A DNA stretch of 64,000 nucleotides from contig NC_067205.1 of assembly GCF_026262505.1 (NCBI RefSeq), positions 27,234,556 through 27,298,555 of the forward strand, given 5' to 3'. A model generated the notes under the pieces. It was not told the DNA's origin and searched no databases. It worked only from the letters and a program-made list of their open reading frames with translations. Below, in pieces: positions 1 to 11,533 of this stretch. Made by a program: the position numbers and the translations under genes. The stretch comes from Trichomonas vaginalis G3 (Eukaryota; Parabasalia; Trichomonadida; Trichomonadidae). Each line of letters opens with the position of its first letter. Position 1 is the stretch's first letter.

Positions 1-814
1 AAAGCATTCCTCAATTGCTATGGCATAAGCGATATTGGATTATGCGGAACACAAGTGTCAAATATTGAAAACTATTGTTTTATACATTCAGGAGTTACAA
101 CTTTCTATTCATCAAACAAAATTACTTTGTGATATGGTGCATTTACAAATAGTAATGTTATAGAAATGAATATCCTTGCCGAATCAATTTCAGTAGAATA
201 TTTTAAAAACTGCACCTTATTGACATCCTTAACTTTAAAAGAAGGAATAACAACTATTTATGAATCTGCTTTCAGAGATTGTGTTTGATTGGAATCATTT
301 ACGATTCCAGCAAGCATTAAATTGATTAGATTATATGCATTCATGGGCTGCACATCATTAAAAATAGTTATATTGTCGCCGAATAGCTAAATAAGGAAAA
401 TAAATGGAGGAACTTTTGCTGATTGTCCACTATTACAGTTTATCAAGTTGGATTCTAATGGCAGTCAATATATGTTCGGCAATGGAGCTTCAACATATTA
501 CAATGAAACCAAAATTATTGCATTTATTCCAAGTAGTAATATACAAACATTTGTTGTTCCTGCAGCAATGGAAAATAGGTTCTTATTCTTTCTATGTATG
601 TACTAATTTAGTAAAAGTTATATTTATGAAAGATGACAATTATTTCTCTTCATTATGCAATAAATTATATATTGCTATTCTTCTTTCAATGCAGTGATGA
701 ATGATGGGCTTATTTAGATTAACTAATCTATGCAATATCTTATTTTCAATTTAAGCTATTAGCGGAATCATCGCCTTCTTTATTTTGCGACTCAAAACTC
801 GAGTTAATTCATAG
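1..814 (+). pseudogene. BspA-like leucine-rich repeat surface protein remnant
   Basis: The first forward frame reads as TpLRR/BspA-type repeats (LRR_5 style), for example a stretch with AFLNCYGISDIGLCG and later LTLKEGITTIYESAFRDC and FTIPASIKLIRLYAFMGC. These carry the x-AF-x-C-xx-L periodicity of the family. The frame has stops at 130-132, 286-288 and 388-390 and shifts to the second frame near 560, where SYSFYVCTNLVKVIF continues the repeat. Further on in that second frame, 755-814 encodes a short hydrophobic segment (GIIAFFIL) followed by basic residues and a stop. That resembles the C-terminal membrane anchor and short tail of trichomonad BspA-like proteins, though this last link is an inference. 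The gene starts left of the window. BspA-like proteins are cell-surface proteins thought to act in adhesion. With at least three stops and one shift, this copy looks dead. Confidence 0.75.
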
Positions 815-1200
815 TGAAAAAGTTAAAAAAGACGATCAAAATTCACTCAATTTATATATCATTAAGTACCAAAACTCTGAGATTATATTGCATAAAGATT
901 AAGATGTGCTGGGTAAACCCATTTTTTTTAAAAAATTAAATTTGGAGTCACCAGACATGCAATCCTTAGAACTTAAGTAGAAGCAGTCTTTATATCATTA
1001 AGTACCAACATTGACAGATGCTCGTTGAAATTATATTTGCATTGAATGAAATCAATGTTTTAACAATGAAAAAAGAAATTTCAATCTCAAATTTTGTGAA
1101 GCCGAAAAAAAGCTATTAAATAAATAAACAGTTTAAAACAATAAAATTACAATAATCCGCATCAATAATTCAGATCTTCAAGCATGAAATTACTTTTTTT
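815..1200. other. Noncoding spacer
   Basis: AT-rich spacer between the BspA-like remnant and the end of the next gene. A short motif, atatcattaagtaccaa, occurs twice, near 856 and 992. I see no credible gene here. Confidence 0.5.
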
Positions 1201-1641
1201 TTAATAAAAATCTCTTGGTGAATTAATCTTAGAAGCTGGCATTGAATGACGTAGTTGGTTGCGCAGAGAAGAGAATTTTGTACTGATTGTTCTAGGATTG
1301 TGAGATAAAGTAAAATTGTGGTTTCTTGTCTGCAAAGGAGAAAAGTATGATATAATAGGTCTAATTTCATTAGCTTTAAAGGTATTTGCGTAGATATTTG
1401 GAGATAAAATTCCATTTGAATTTGCAAATTGTCTTTGATTTGGACGCTGGTTAGGCATATTGAAAGGTTCCCAATTTGATTTTGTTCTAACTTGCTCAAG
1501 AGCTTTTCTTTGTTGATTTTCTCGAATTTGTTCTTCCAAAAGTTGTCGTTGTCGCGCTTGTTGTTTGCCTCTTTCTAGCAACTCTTGTTGCCGTTCATAT
1601 GGAAGGCGATCAAATATTTGATGAGTGAAATTTGATGCCAT
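1201..1641 (-). CDS. Small coiled-coil hypothetical protein (146 aa)
   Basis: The product is not recognised. From MASNFTHQIFDRLPYERQQE the first ~60 residues are rich in Q, E, R and K with heptad-like spacing, suggesting a coiled coil. The rest is N/S/P-rich and probably disordered. No signal peptide or membrane segment is visible. A start eight codons further out (1665) is possible, but an initiator-like TCACTTTT (1655-1662, minus strand) lies inside that extension and ~20 nt before the 1641 ATG, so 1641 is preferred. The stop TAA is followed by A-rich sequence giving a TAAA, as in trichomonad poly(A) signals. It is divergent from the Sir2 gene, with 85 bp between the two starts. Confidence 0.55.
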   Translation of the reverse strand: MASNFTHQIFDRLPYERQQELLERGKQQARQRQLLEEQIRENQQRKALEQVRTKSNWEPFNMPNQRPNQRQFANSNGILSPNIYANTFKANEIRPIISYFSPLQTRNHNFTLSHNPRTISTKFSSLRNQLRHSMPASKINSPRDFY

Positions 1642-1654
1642 GACAATTTTATAT

Positions 1655-1701
1655 AAAAGTGACATTAATTTTTAAAAATTTTAGGGGGTACTCTCATTTT
1701 T
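1655..1701. promoter_or_regulatory. Back-to-back initiator elements of a divergent gene pair
   Basis: The minus strand carries TCACTTTT at 1655-1662, about 20 nt before the ATG at 1641. The plus strand carries TCATTTTT at 1694-1701, 26 nt before the ATG at 1727. Both match the trichomonad initiator pattern TCA+1-pyrimidine-(T/A). That pattern is established knowledge; use of these particular sites is inferred from position. Confidence 0.55.
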
Positions 1702-1726
1702 TTATTATTATTAGCAGATTAAACAT

Positions 1727-2665
1727 ATGCTGAAAAAACTCAATGTTACAGCTCCACCATTAGTTAAAGGTCTCGAAGAAGCAACATTTGATGGCTTAGT
1801 TAAGTATATTAAATCAGGTCATGCAACAAATACAGTTTTTCTAACTGGAGCAGGAACTTCTGTTGCATCAGGTATTCCTGATTTTAGAACACCCAAGATT
1901 GGTCTATATGCTAATCTGGATAAATACAAGCTACCATATCCAGAAGCAGTTTTCGATATAGAATTTTTCGATACAAACCCAGGTCCATTCTTTGATGTTT
2001 GCAGAAACATTCTTCCTGGAACATTCAAGCCATCTCCAGCACACTATCTTCCAGTTTTATTTGACAAACACAAATTATTAACACGACTTTACACGCAAAA
2101 CATTGACAGTCTTGATATATCAGCAGGATTACCACTAGATAAGATAGTTGAGGCGCATGGAAGCTTTACATACCTTACATGTCGCAAATGCGGAAGTAAA
2201 TTTGAATTTGCAGATTATAAAGAAGAATTCCAGACAGGAAAGGTTGTACACTGTCGTGAATGCAAAGAAGGCGTCATTAAGCCTGATGTTGTCTTCTATG
2301 GAGAAGATTTACCTCAAAGATTCCATCATTTAAGCGAAAATGACTTTTCTACAGCCAATCTTCTCATTATCATGGGAACATCATTAACTGTATCACCATG
2401 TTGCATGCTCCCAGGATATTGCCCACCAAACTGTGTCAGAGTTTTAATTAATAATGAACCAGCAGGAAAATGCCCAGAAGCAATCAAAGTTGACAAAAAC
2501 GGTGTCGGTCATAACAAGTACGAAAAGGAAGAGCCACATTTACTTACATATAATTGCGAAACAAACACCAGAGATATATTCTTGAAAGGCGACCTTCAAG
2601 AAATCTGCGAAAAATTAATTAATGCATTGGGATGGAATAATGAATACTTGAAACTCAAGAAATAA
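1727..2665 (+). CDS. Sir2-family NAD-dependent protein deacylase (sirtuin)
   Basis: A 312-aa sirtuin with the whole family signature in order: NAD-binding GAGTSVASGIPDFR at residues 41-54, TQNIDSLD at 123-130, the catalytic histidine in HGSF (His144), a zinc ribbon with CxxC pairs at 152/155 and 176/179, GTSL at 217-220 followed by TVSP, and INNEP at 241-245. Spacing and length fit eukaryotic class I (SIRT1/2/3-like) enzymes, which remove acetyl groups from lysines of histones and other proteins using NAD+. No transit peptide is evident, so a nuclear or cytosolic site is likely. The stop codon overlaps TAAA (taaaat), a usual trichomonad polyadenylation arrangement. All catalytic residues are present, so it should be active. 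Several Sir2 paralogues are usual in trichomonads, so I give no specific gene symbol. Confidence 0.95.
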   Translation: MLKKLNVTAPPLVKGLEEATFDGLVKYIKSGHATNTVFLTGAGTSVASGIPDFRTPKIGLYANLDKYKLPYPEAVFDIEFFDTNPGPFFDVCRNILPGTFKPSPAHYLPVLFDKHKLLTRLYTQNIDSLDISAGLPLDKIVEAHGSFTYLTCRKCGSKFEFADYKEEFQTGKVVHCRECKEGVIKPDVVFYGEDLPQRFHHLSENDFSTANLLIIMGTSLTVSPCCMLPGYCPPNCVRVLINNEPAGKCPEAIKVDKNGVGHNKYEKEEPHLLTYNCETNTRDIFLKGDLQEICEKLINALGWNNEYLKLKK

Positions 2666-5600
2666 AATATTTATATGTTTGAATATTACAAAATAATTTT
2701 TAAACTGTGTCAACTCTACTCAATTTCTTATATAAAGCCACCATCATCGTTTTTCTCCTTTAATTGAGCGAAATCCTTTCAAAAATTTTGATTTCAAGAA
2801 TTTACGAAGGAAAAAGAGTTTAAAATAATAACTTTCGTAGTGGAATTACATCTATGAATGTTTAAGATTCAGATTGTGAGATGCAGCTATTCTTCTTTTT
2901 AGAAACAAAAATAATATTTTAAGGATATTCACATTGATACTACGGTAATTTCTCACTATATTCTCTCACTAGATTCTTTAAATTTACATATTAAATTATA
3001 AATTTAATATTTATAAAAAATAATCAACTTTTAACTTGCTTTTTAATTTCTGAAATATAATCGGAACATTTTGTAAGATTTTTTATTCTTTTATTGTTAA
3101 AATTGAAAAGATATTTTTGGAAAGGAAAAACTCTTTTTATAATTTGATATATAGAGAAACTGATAGGACGCTAAAATAATATTGAATTAGGAACTAACAA
3201 CACTAAAAAGAAATATTTTTTTCAAATCCTGATTTTAATATTTTGGGAGAATGATAAGCGTCTTATAATGTACAATAGAAAGTTCATAAACTGAACGATG
3301 GAATTGACTAACAAAGTTCACCAATAAATAGAAATTTGAAATTTTTCAGAGTCTTATGAAAAATCTCAACAATTGAAAAGTTGAAATTTTTGAGTCATGA
3401 ATGAAAACAATTCAATTTTGGAAATCACTTAAATATCAATGTCCCACCTTTTATTTATGGTAATGATTAATAATATTGTAAGTTTGTCAATTGAATACTA
3501 TAAGATAATAAAATAGATTTTATTATTTGTGTTAATAGTCTCAATTATTGAACATATATCTTATTACTCACTTAGTTAATATCTTATTGTAGATGGCCAT
3601 ATCATAGAAAATATCCTAGTCAAAATTTTATTCGGGCAGGGATGTGTATATAATAAGGTCAGCTGCTATTTATGAAACAACATTTTTCGATGTTATCCAT
3701 TTTCTTATCTCTGAATTAATTAATGTTAAATGCGCTGTTTTCCTCTTCAATTTTTCTTAGTTATTAAGATATAATATGAGACACCGTTTTTGGTCACTTT
3801 GGACCGAGATATAAATATACATTGGTATTTTCTGAATAATCAATTCTAAAAATGTTGATTTACTTGTGAAACCATACTTCAAATGACTTAATTTATACCT
3901 TGTAGTTATCTTATATTACTTGAAAACTGAAGGAGGATTAACAGTTCTGCCTTATAGCACACATTAGTGCTAGTTAGGTCAGCTACTTCTAGGCTGAATA
4001 TGCATATGTTGCTTTTTAGTGGACCATTCTCATACCTTTAAGACTTAGCAGATGATACTAGGAAGATACATATTAGTGGAGTGTAATATTGATAACTCCT
4101 CGGACATTTCAAATTTTGTTTGTTAAATATCTTCCACTAGGTGTTATTTATTCTAATAAGCATATTAAACTGTGGAATATTTGCTAATAGGTGAGACATA
4201 GATGGATTATTCCCGTAAGGGAAAAATTACTTACTTCCTGCGCCTCAACTATCTGATATACTAGTGTGTATATCCTGCTGATTACCTGCTTCATGTGTTT
4301 TCGAGTGTCTTGATAATGATTAAATGCTTGTTGAAGTAGTGATCCCTGATAGGTTTCAGACTAATATTGAATAAGTAATATATGAAATTTGTGGTTTATT
4401 ATTATTTTTAGTGAATTAGAAGTAATTTAAGTGAAATCTAGTTTTATTTATGGAAACAAAAAATCATGTCAATCATGGTAAATTTGAAAAGATATATCTA
4501 AATTTGGGTTCGCACTTATATTTCATTATTATTTTTTTCAAATTGAAATTTAATTCATTGTTTTTTCTTATAATTATGGTACATAAAATGAGTTGTTTTA
4601 ACTAAGTCAATCGGAAACTTTTTCATTTTCGTTTTATTTTTTCTTGATAGCTCAAATTTTGCATGAATAAAGGATATTTATGAATTGGTCTTTCCTCATA
4701 TCATATCTAATGAGTACTTTTCTTATCGTCATATACATCTGTTTTATAAAAAAAATGAAGAAACCACCGCGGCTTTTTATTTTAACTGCAGCCAATGTAA
4801 ACAATGCGTCCTGTTTTTCATCCGACTAATTCCTGAGACTTTATGATTCCGTAAAACTTTAAATTTCAAACTTGGAAATCCTTTCAACAATTTACATTTT
4901 TTATCGTTTTGCATTGTATATAATTGATATTCAGGAAATTTAAACCATTAACGCAATGACACACATATATATTTTATATCTTCAAGTGTAATATATAGTC
5001 TATTCATTATATAATTATTTAAATAGTGTTTGATGTTAGAATTCTATGAAAAATCTCATTCAAAAGTAAAGATTAGGCTCAAAAGCTCTCGAAGATTCGC
5101 CTGATCAATAAAGTAGCATGATAGGATCATGAATGTCAAAGTTAGAACTAACTTGGATCTTTTGAGAACGTTTCGAAAAACTTAAAATTTGTTATTAAGC
5201 AATTAAGGAATTGATATATAGGATTGTGTCGATTATTTATCTTACTAGTTTGTGTTTTTTTATGAGACAAGTAATAAGTGAGTTTTATTTTTATTGTGAT
5301 ATTTTAATAATACTCGACATCATAGTATTTTTATTATTTAGTTAATTTCCCACAACTCACTGAGCATTTGTTGTTCTCACCTACTTCACAAGAAGAAACA
5401 CATAAAACTAAAAAAATTGTGAAATTTGTGTGATTTTCTTAATATATTTTGTCACTACATTGGTTAAAAACATTGGATTTCATTCATAGTAGATTCACAT
5501 ACATGTAATTTAACCTAAATCAATAACGTACTATTCTTATTTGAGTATAGATGGGTATATCGATATTATATTGAATTAGTTAAATCGTATCTAATGCTAT

Positions 5601-6397
5601 AATACAACTTAAGTTCTAACGCGATTGAAGTAATGTCTGGTGACGGAATTCCAAATGTAATTAACTTGATTTCATTTTATGGAGAGAAAACAGACGACAT
5701 ATTATTATATTGAGTGTGTTAGTTACCACACGAGATCAAATTATATCGTATGATTTAATTAGACTATTTACCATATAAGGTTTACTATTCATTGGGTGAA
5801 ATTTTGGAAGTCTTTTAATTCTGAAAAATATATTAAAAAAATCGTTAAAAAGTGATAATTAAAAAATCTGATATACGTGATTTCTATTTCATTTGAATAC
5901 TACTTGGACAAACTCTATGAAACATCACGCATTCAAGGGCAAATAAACTTTTGAGACCTTCAACGTCATCTATGATAATTTATTATACTAAGTATTTACC
6001 CATAACTTATAGGCTGTAGAGTGGAAGGTATTTTCTCGTGGCTAATTAAGCGTATAATTGAGTGAGAAGCACTCACATTCAGATATGATGTGTGAACTTC
6101 TGTTTTCACTGCAATTTGAATCAGAATAAACTCAAAACAAGAATAAAATGATATACTCACTCTCTAAATGTGTTCGAGATTTAAAGTTGTATGAATAAAA
6201 CGATTCATCTTTCGAAGCCTCCCATTTAATGAGAGACTTCGAAAGATGAATGTATTCATGTAGATGAAATACTATATATGACCTTGTGTGATACTAAAGA
6301 TATCAAAATGTTCATTTTTAAGTGCAATAGAAGGGTTATCTCTCGTAAAATCTCAATTTAAGGAAGATTTAGAAAGAACTCCTTTCCTAAGTAGATA
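2666..6397. other. Long AT-rich noncoding interval
   Basis: About 3.7 kb without a credible coding region on either strand. Both strands are dense in stops and no family signature survives. It could hold a very old decayed element, but nothing in it is recognisable by eye. A strong inverted repeat near its right end is listed separately. Confidence 0.5.
6203..6251. repeat. Perfect 15-bp inverted repeat (hairpin)
   Basis: attcatctttcgaag (6203-6217) and its exact reverse complement cttcgaaagatgaat (6237-6251) flank a 19-nt loop. It stands out against the surrounding random-looking AT-rich sequence. No T-run or adjacent gene end explains it as a terminator. Confidence 0.8.
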
Positions 6398-6670
6398 GTG
6401 TGTGGTTTCTGTCTTTTGGTTGATCAGGACTATGAAATTAAGTCGGACAGAAAGAAGTTCTTTCCAAAACAGACTCCAAATGAGTTGTTCGAAAAGAACT
6501 TCCTTCTGTATATGGATAATTGTAGTTACCGCACTGAAGTATGTGATTGTGATGATGGAGTTCTCGATAAATCTAAAATCGGATTAAGATTAATTGAAAA
6601 CTCAAGTAATTCTTTGAAATCTTGTGTTGTCTGGCACTATAATAACCAAAGAATGAGAATATTATGTTGA

Positions 6671-7382
6671 ATGATGAGTACGTGTGCTCGGCATTCGCCG
6701 AGCGAATTGAGTTTAACGTACTATGAAAAGTGACAAATTTGGACTTTTTTTCCTAGGGTTATGATCTCTTCCTTTCTGCTCAATACGACAGAAATGAAAG
6801 AATGAATTTGTACTCCCTAATTGATTACTACAATCTGTATCTATCTTTAACATAGAATTAGCTGCATTGTGATTTATACTCCAGAATTATTCAATTTAAG
6901 ATCAACCTCGTAAATTTTAATCATATTGCACCAATACTCCTACGTTGAGATAAGAACATGATTATACATACCAAAGCCCCATATTAAAAATCAAAATTTA
7001 GCACCTCCATTATGCAACCACATTATTCGTCGCAAATAAGTATATTTACGCATATTATGATGCATATTCACACAACTCGTATACATGAAAAGTTATTAAA
7101 ATCAGACAAAATTATTGCAATAAGGAAAAAAAAACTTTATTATATATGTTAGTAATGAATTACAAATATTTCTACAAAGAATGCTCAATACTTCATATAA
7201 TCTTCGAATATTTCTTATTACAAGTTAATACATTTTGACTCGAACATGATAAACAAAAGCCGACACGCTGATTACTACATTTATGAAAATATAGTACGTT
7301 TCCATTCATCTGTTTACTTGTTTTTGTTGGAATAAAATCATTTTTTTTTTCTTTCATGAAATAAGAATTTTGCTGCGAAAGC
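6671..7382. other. Noncoding spacer
   Basis: AT-rich interval between a doubtful short reading frame and the SINE-like insert. A minus-strand frame of 63 codons at 7193-7384 has several cysteines but no recognisable family. Nothing else is supported apart from the GC-rich hairpin near 6690. Confidence 0.4.
6686..6703. repeat. Compact GC-rich hairpin (7-bp stem, 4-nt loop)
   Basis: gctcggc (6686-6692), loop attc, then gccgagc (6697-6703): a perfect 7-bp GC-rich stem in AT-rich DNA. No U-tract follows directly, so it is not a typical terminator. Its role is unknown. Confidence 0.65.
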
Positions 7383-7550
7383 AAAAAAAAAAAAAAAAAA
7401 AGGTAGTGGGGCTTCCAGGGGCTGCGCCCCTTCTAGCCCCTAAGAAATTTTGCCCAAGACCCAAGAGGAGGACCGAACCCCAGCCGACCAGCCGTTGACT
7501 TTTTTGTAGAGCACTCAAAATAGTATAACTTTGTCCGGACAAGTAAGGGT
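7383..7550 (-). mobile_element. tRNA-related SINE-like insert
   Basis: A sharply bounded GC-rich block in AT-rich DNA. On the minus strand it starts near 7550 and contains GAGTGCTCTAC (7506-7516), then a B-box-like GGGGTTCGGTCC (7470-7481). These are spaced like the anticodon-side and T-loop parts of a tRNA. A GC-rich body follows with a perfect hairpin (aggggc-tgc-gcccct, 7417-7431), ending in a run of 19 T (A-run at 7383-7401 on the plus strand). The A-box half of the tRNA is poorly preserved. A T-rich 3' end is known from some SINEs, for example plant Au-SINEs. Alternatives are a tRNA pseudogene or a Polinton end. The call is inferred from structure only. Confidence 0.4.
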
Positions 7551-7739
7551 CTATCGTCGCTACAGGAAAAGTTACAGGCGTTCCAAGGAAGTATACTTTG
7601 AGAAGCCTTTTCCCCCTTATAGAATGAGATAGGACGGTTATTTTACAAAACTGACAACACTTTGACTGAGTAGTTTTTTGTGCTGAACAAATAGTGTCAT
7701 ATAAACATCTGTCAAAAACCGTTTTTTACTTCACTTAAA

Positions 7740-9545
7740 ATGCCACGTAAGCTACGTAAGAATATACGTAAGAGGAAGGAGCATTGAAACATCCAATAGT
7801 AAAACTGACACCACAACAACAGTTGCAACAACAAATGATGAATGACCCCACTATGTTGCAACAAATGTCAAGCAACCCTATGCTTTTAAACCGAGTTATT
7901 GGTGCACAGAGTGGAGGTTTAAGAGCGGCACTTTTAGCGAAAATGGAGGCTATGGTGGAGCTGCAGACGGAACAGCTTATAACCCTCAAAGTCAAATGAA
8001 TTTGAGTTCACTCAAAAATCAAATAACAGATGTCAAAAAGTCAAACATAGACATACAGAAACAAATAAGTGAAAACGAAAAGAAACTAGAATATGACAGA
8101 CACACAAAGAAACTCAATGAGTTAAACGTAGAGAAAAAAGAGAAAGAAGAACAACTGAAAGAACTAAGTACAGAGGAATATCCGAAAAAAGTGTCAGAAA
8201 AAGCAGCAGAAGTAGCAAAAAATGGAACAAGATGTTATAAATTTGAAAAACCATACTACTCAATATAAAGTACTGAAAGATGAAGAAATAAAACAAAAAG
8301 CCCTGAAGACATATATGGATAGGCGATGAGTATAAAAAGAAGTTGAAGCAAATGTAAAGGCAGAAAAACTTTTACAGTTGCAAAAACAAACCGTACAGTA
8401 TGAAAACTTAGCACAAGAAAGTAAAAATAACGACGCAGCCATGCAAAAGGCAATGAAAAGCGCAGAATATATAAAAGCTAATAATGACTGGTTAGATGCC
8501 CAAGCCAACGCCAAAGCAGCCCAACTTATAGGTCAATAAGGACAAAAATACAAGCGGATGAAGACAGTTCAAATGAAGCTTTAATGAATGCTGACTTTAA
8601 GAACGCCTTCGAAGCTCTTCATAGTAAGGTGTAAAATAGTGAACGACTTCTCATCTGGAAAGAAACTGAAGTCTGAAGGTTTCGACAAAGAGTTAAGAAG
8701 AAGTAGCACAAAATATGACGAAAATAACAGATGCAGCAACGAGACAGGCAGTTCAAAGTGCCTATGACGCCGTTAGAGCAACTGTTGTGGAAAGTCAAGA
8801 AAAGAGTTACAACAGACCAAAACAGACCTAGTAAATGCTTTCTTAAGAACGAAAAGTCAGGTAGGACATTATGCTGCAGATGGAACATATTGCCAGCTGG
8901 TGGAACTTATATACCACCAGATAGGTACAAGAAACTCCACAGGAAGAAGTTCAGATACAACCAGACATGGAAGAAATAGTTCAGCAACAACAGCTAGAAG
9001 AGCCTGAAGGAAACGAACAAGTCCCTCCTTTGGAAACTACAGAAATAAATGACGCAAGACTGAAACATTGGGTAAAAGCTTTCCATTCACAAAAGATATT
9101 ATTGGTAACATGGAAAGAAAACCAGAATGGCTACAAAAACATATATTGGAAACGAGCATATTCCATATGGACAAGCTATATTTGAAGAGCTTGAACCGGA
9201 AACTCAGGAAAGAGTCATGCAAACAATAAGCGAAGACTCAAATACAAACTATGACAAAATCTTTCTAGGATATTGGTTACCTGAGATGGGCGACAGAGCC
9301 AAAGGCAAAAAGGACATGGAAAATTTACAACATACTAGGTGAACATGAGGCAAAGATGCAACAACTTGAAGCAGAGGGCAAGTTACCAAAAGCGACACCA
9401 AAAAGAAGAGGTAGAACAAAGTGAAAGTAGTGAAGAAGTAACTTCATCTAGTGAAAGTAGTGGCAATGAAGGAAAAAGAAGAGTTAAAAACTCAGTCAGG
9501 AAGAAAGTAAAGCTTGGTACGAGTGGGTTCTATTATGACACATAA
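7740..9545 (+). pseudogene. Polinton coiled-coil protein upstream of capsid (broken)
   Basis: A fossil gene just upstream of the capsid gene. The start is chosen for a TCACTTA initiator-like motif ~10 nt before an ATG followed by a very basic N-terminus (PRKLRKNIRKRKE). The surviving stretches are Q-rich, then K/E-rich with strong coiled-coil character (about 7996-8230), then acidic, with a Ser/Glu-rich patch and a basic C-terminus near 9400-9540. It may be a virion scaffold or core component, which is an inference from position and composition. Broken in several places. Confidence 0.5.
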
Positions 9546-9577
9546 ATCCAACTATTCTATATTTTTACCCATATGAA

Positions 9578-11191
9578 ATGTACGCCGCTCAGAATAATAA
9601 CGCCAACAGTTTTGGATGCATGAACGGAAATGTTTCCGAATGGTATAACGAATGCGACAATGCCATTAGAAGGTCAGAAATAGTTCCTGGAACTTACGAA
9701 TATACAACTGCTGTTTCTTATGGAAACGTAGGTGAGTTTGGAGAAGGTTCTTCAACAACAGTAGATATTGCTTGCGACAGGTTTCATATTATTTCTATTG
9801 ACAACTCATTCTTATACGTGGAACAAGACATTGAAATAAAACCTTCTGCCAAGTTGTCTGACAAGAAAGGTTGCAATGGAATTTTCTATGTCGGATACCA
9901 ATATGCTCCAGAAGTTTTCATGGGATATAAGATATATTCTAACTCTGACTTAGTTCAAACAGTAACATGGGCAAACTATGAATGGTTCGCTTTGAGAAAC
10001 TCAGTACAACCACAAGCTAGAGAACAAACAGACCAGTATGCAAATATTGAGAAAATAAGAAGACTTGACCCTAACGTTCCAGGAGTTTATGTTAACCTTT
10101 CTGGTTCAGATGGAACTGCTGCCACTAAAGTAAAACTGAAACTTAGAGTTCCTTTGTCATCTTTCCTCATCTTCAGGTTTTTAAGATACTTGCCAAACTG
10201 GGCAGAAAATTTCTATCGAACTTACTCCAAGCAAAAATAACTTAGTCATTGCACCAACACAAAGACCCATTCACTATTACAGACGTAAAGGGAACAAATC
10301 AAACATCATTCGCCGAATTTTGCAAAGACAAAGTTGACTTAGACTTTGGTTCTCAAACTTCAACAATGAAATAAACTATTATTTCAATGCTGCTGGACTG
10401 CTTGGACCCAGTTAAGTTTACATGCGAAAAATTTGAATGCAAGAGAAATAGAAAGCAGACTTGCAGTCTATATGTTGACCCAGATATTTCAAATGCTTTA
10501 GCTGCAAATATATTGCAGTTCCACTTATGTTCCCTATACACCAAATATCTGTCAAAGACTTTGCAGGTGAAGTTGGAAACCAAAGTGCTGACCCAGGTGC
10601 AAAGAACAGATATTGCTTTAACAACTGCAATGAAACATGCAGATACTATGTTTGTACTGTTCAGACGAACTATAAATGACTATTCTTGTTTCTACAACCC
10701 CGGTATTAAATATCATATAAACATAGATGGCAAATATTATCCAAGAGAAGAATATTCTCAGTTGAGGATATGAGGTCATACAACTTGACATTAGATGCTA
10801 TGAACTTTAACAACAACTTCACAACAACCATTAACCTGAAATGCAAAGTTCTATTATGCCATATGTGAAAGTATGGATCATACAGGAGGTCAAAAACTCA
10901 ATATACAAATGGAGACCGTTCAAACTTTTGCTTGGCATTCCATTTGCTGACTCAGAAGACTTTATGGGTGGTATTTCAACTGTTGGTACTGTACAAATAC
11001 AATATACTGGTGACAGAGACGGTCCAGATGAACTGAGAGCAAAGAAGTTTACAAAACCAATAGCACTTTTCACGGAAGATGCTCTTTTGAAGATTCGTTC
11101 GATGAAACCTGCTGGGGCTCCTCAGATTGGCATAACGACAGCTTCCATCGAGCAGATTTTGGCAGCAGTCAGTAAGTTGTTCTTGAACTGA
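9578..11191 (+). pseudogene. Polinton major capsid protein (double jelly-roll type, broken)
   Basis: The best-preserved part begins MYAAQNNNANSFGCMNGNVS and continues as a beta-rich protein (IDNSFLYVEQDIEIKPSAK and similar). Position, size (~530 codons of space) and sequence character match the Polinton/Maverick major capsid protein, which forms the pseudo-hexameric capsomers of the predicted icosahedral particle. The identification rests on my recall of trichomonad Maverick capsids rather than a search. The fossil has several breaks. Confidence 0.6.
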
Positions 11192-11488
11192 CTTCTCTCC
11201 GTCAAATATTGACAGTACGCCAGTTTTGACATAATATTGTAAGATAAACTTACCTTTAGAAATATCTGTAAGTTTTGAAGTTATATTTTTGTCTGCTTCA
11301 AGAACTTTCACCATTTCAGTTATACCAACTTTCTTTGCTTTATGAAAATATTTAGGTTCAGCAAAGACTGCTATTCTATAACATTTTCCATTGTTTGTGT
11401 AAAAGAACTATTCTGTCAATGTATTTGTATTGTTTGTGTGTGAAACTTTGTTCTGCTTCAATTCGAAGAGATACTCGAATACGTCCAT
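11189..11488 (-). pseudogene. Small conserved Polinton protein (broken)
   Basis: A minus-strand frame starting MDVFEYLFELKQNKVSH at 11488 and keeping protein-like character towards 11189, with a readable stretch near VKVLEADKNITSKLTDISKG. It lies tail to tail with the capsid gene. No domain is recognised. At least one break. Confidence 0.4.
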
Positions 11489-11533
11489 CTTTTTATTCTA
11501 AGTAAAATGTCATTCCGAAAAATAGAAGCGTGA

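Noticed and set aside
1170-1499. 109-codon minus-strand frame overlapping the small coiled-coil gene
   Set aside because: Another frame of the same strand; composition is Leu/Gln-rich as expected of a shadow, and the initiator supports the other frame.
1819-2333. Short frames within the Sir2 gene on both strands
   Set aside because: Shadows of a well-supported sirtuin gene.
6398-6670. 90-codon plus-strand frame
   Set aside because: It has no ATG at its start (GTG), no recognisable family and no initiator; a chance opening or an undetectable relic.
7193-7384. Cys-containing 63-codon minus-strand frame
   Set aside because: A few cysteines suggested a zinc-binding piece, but spacing is irregular and the N-terminus is low-complexity beside the homopolymer.
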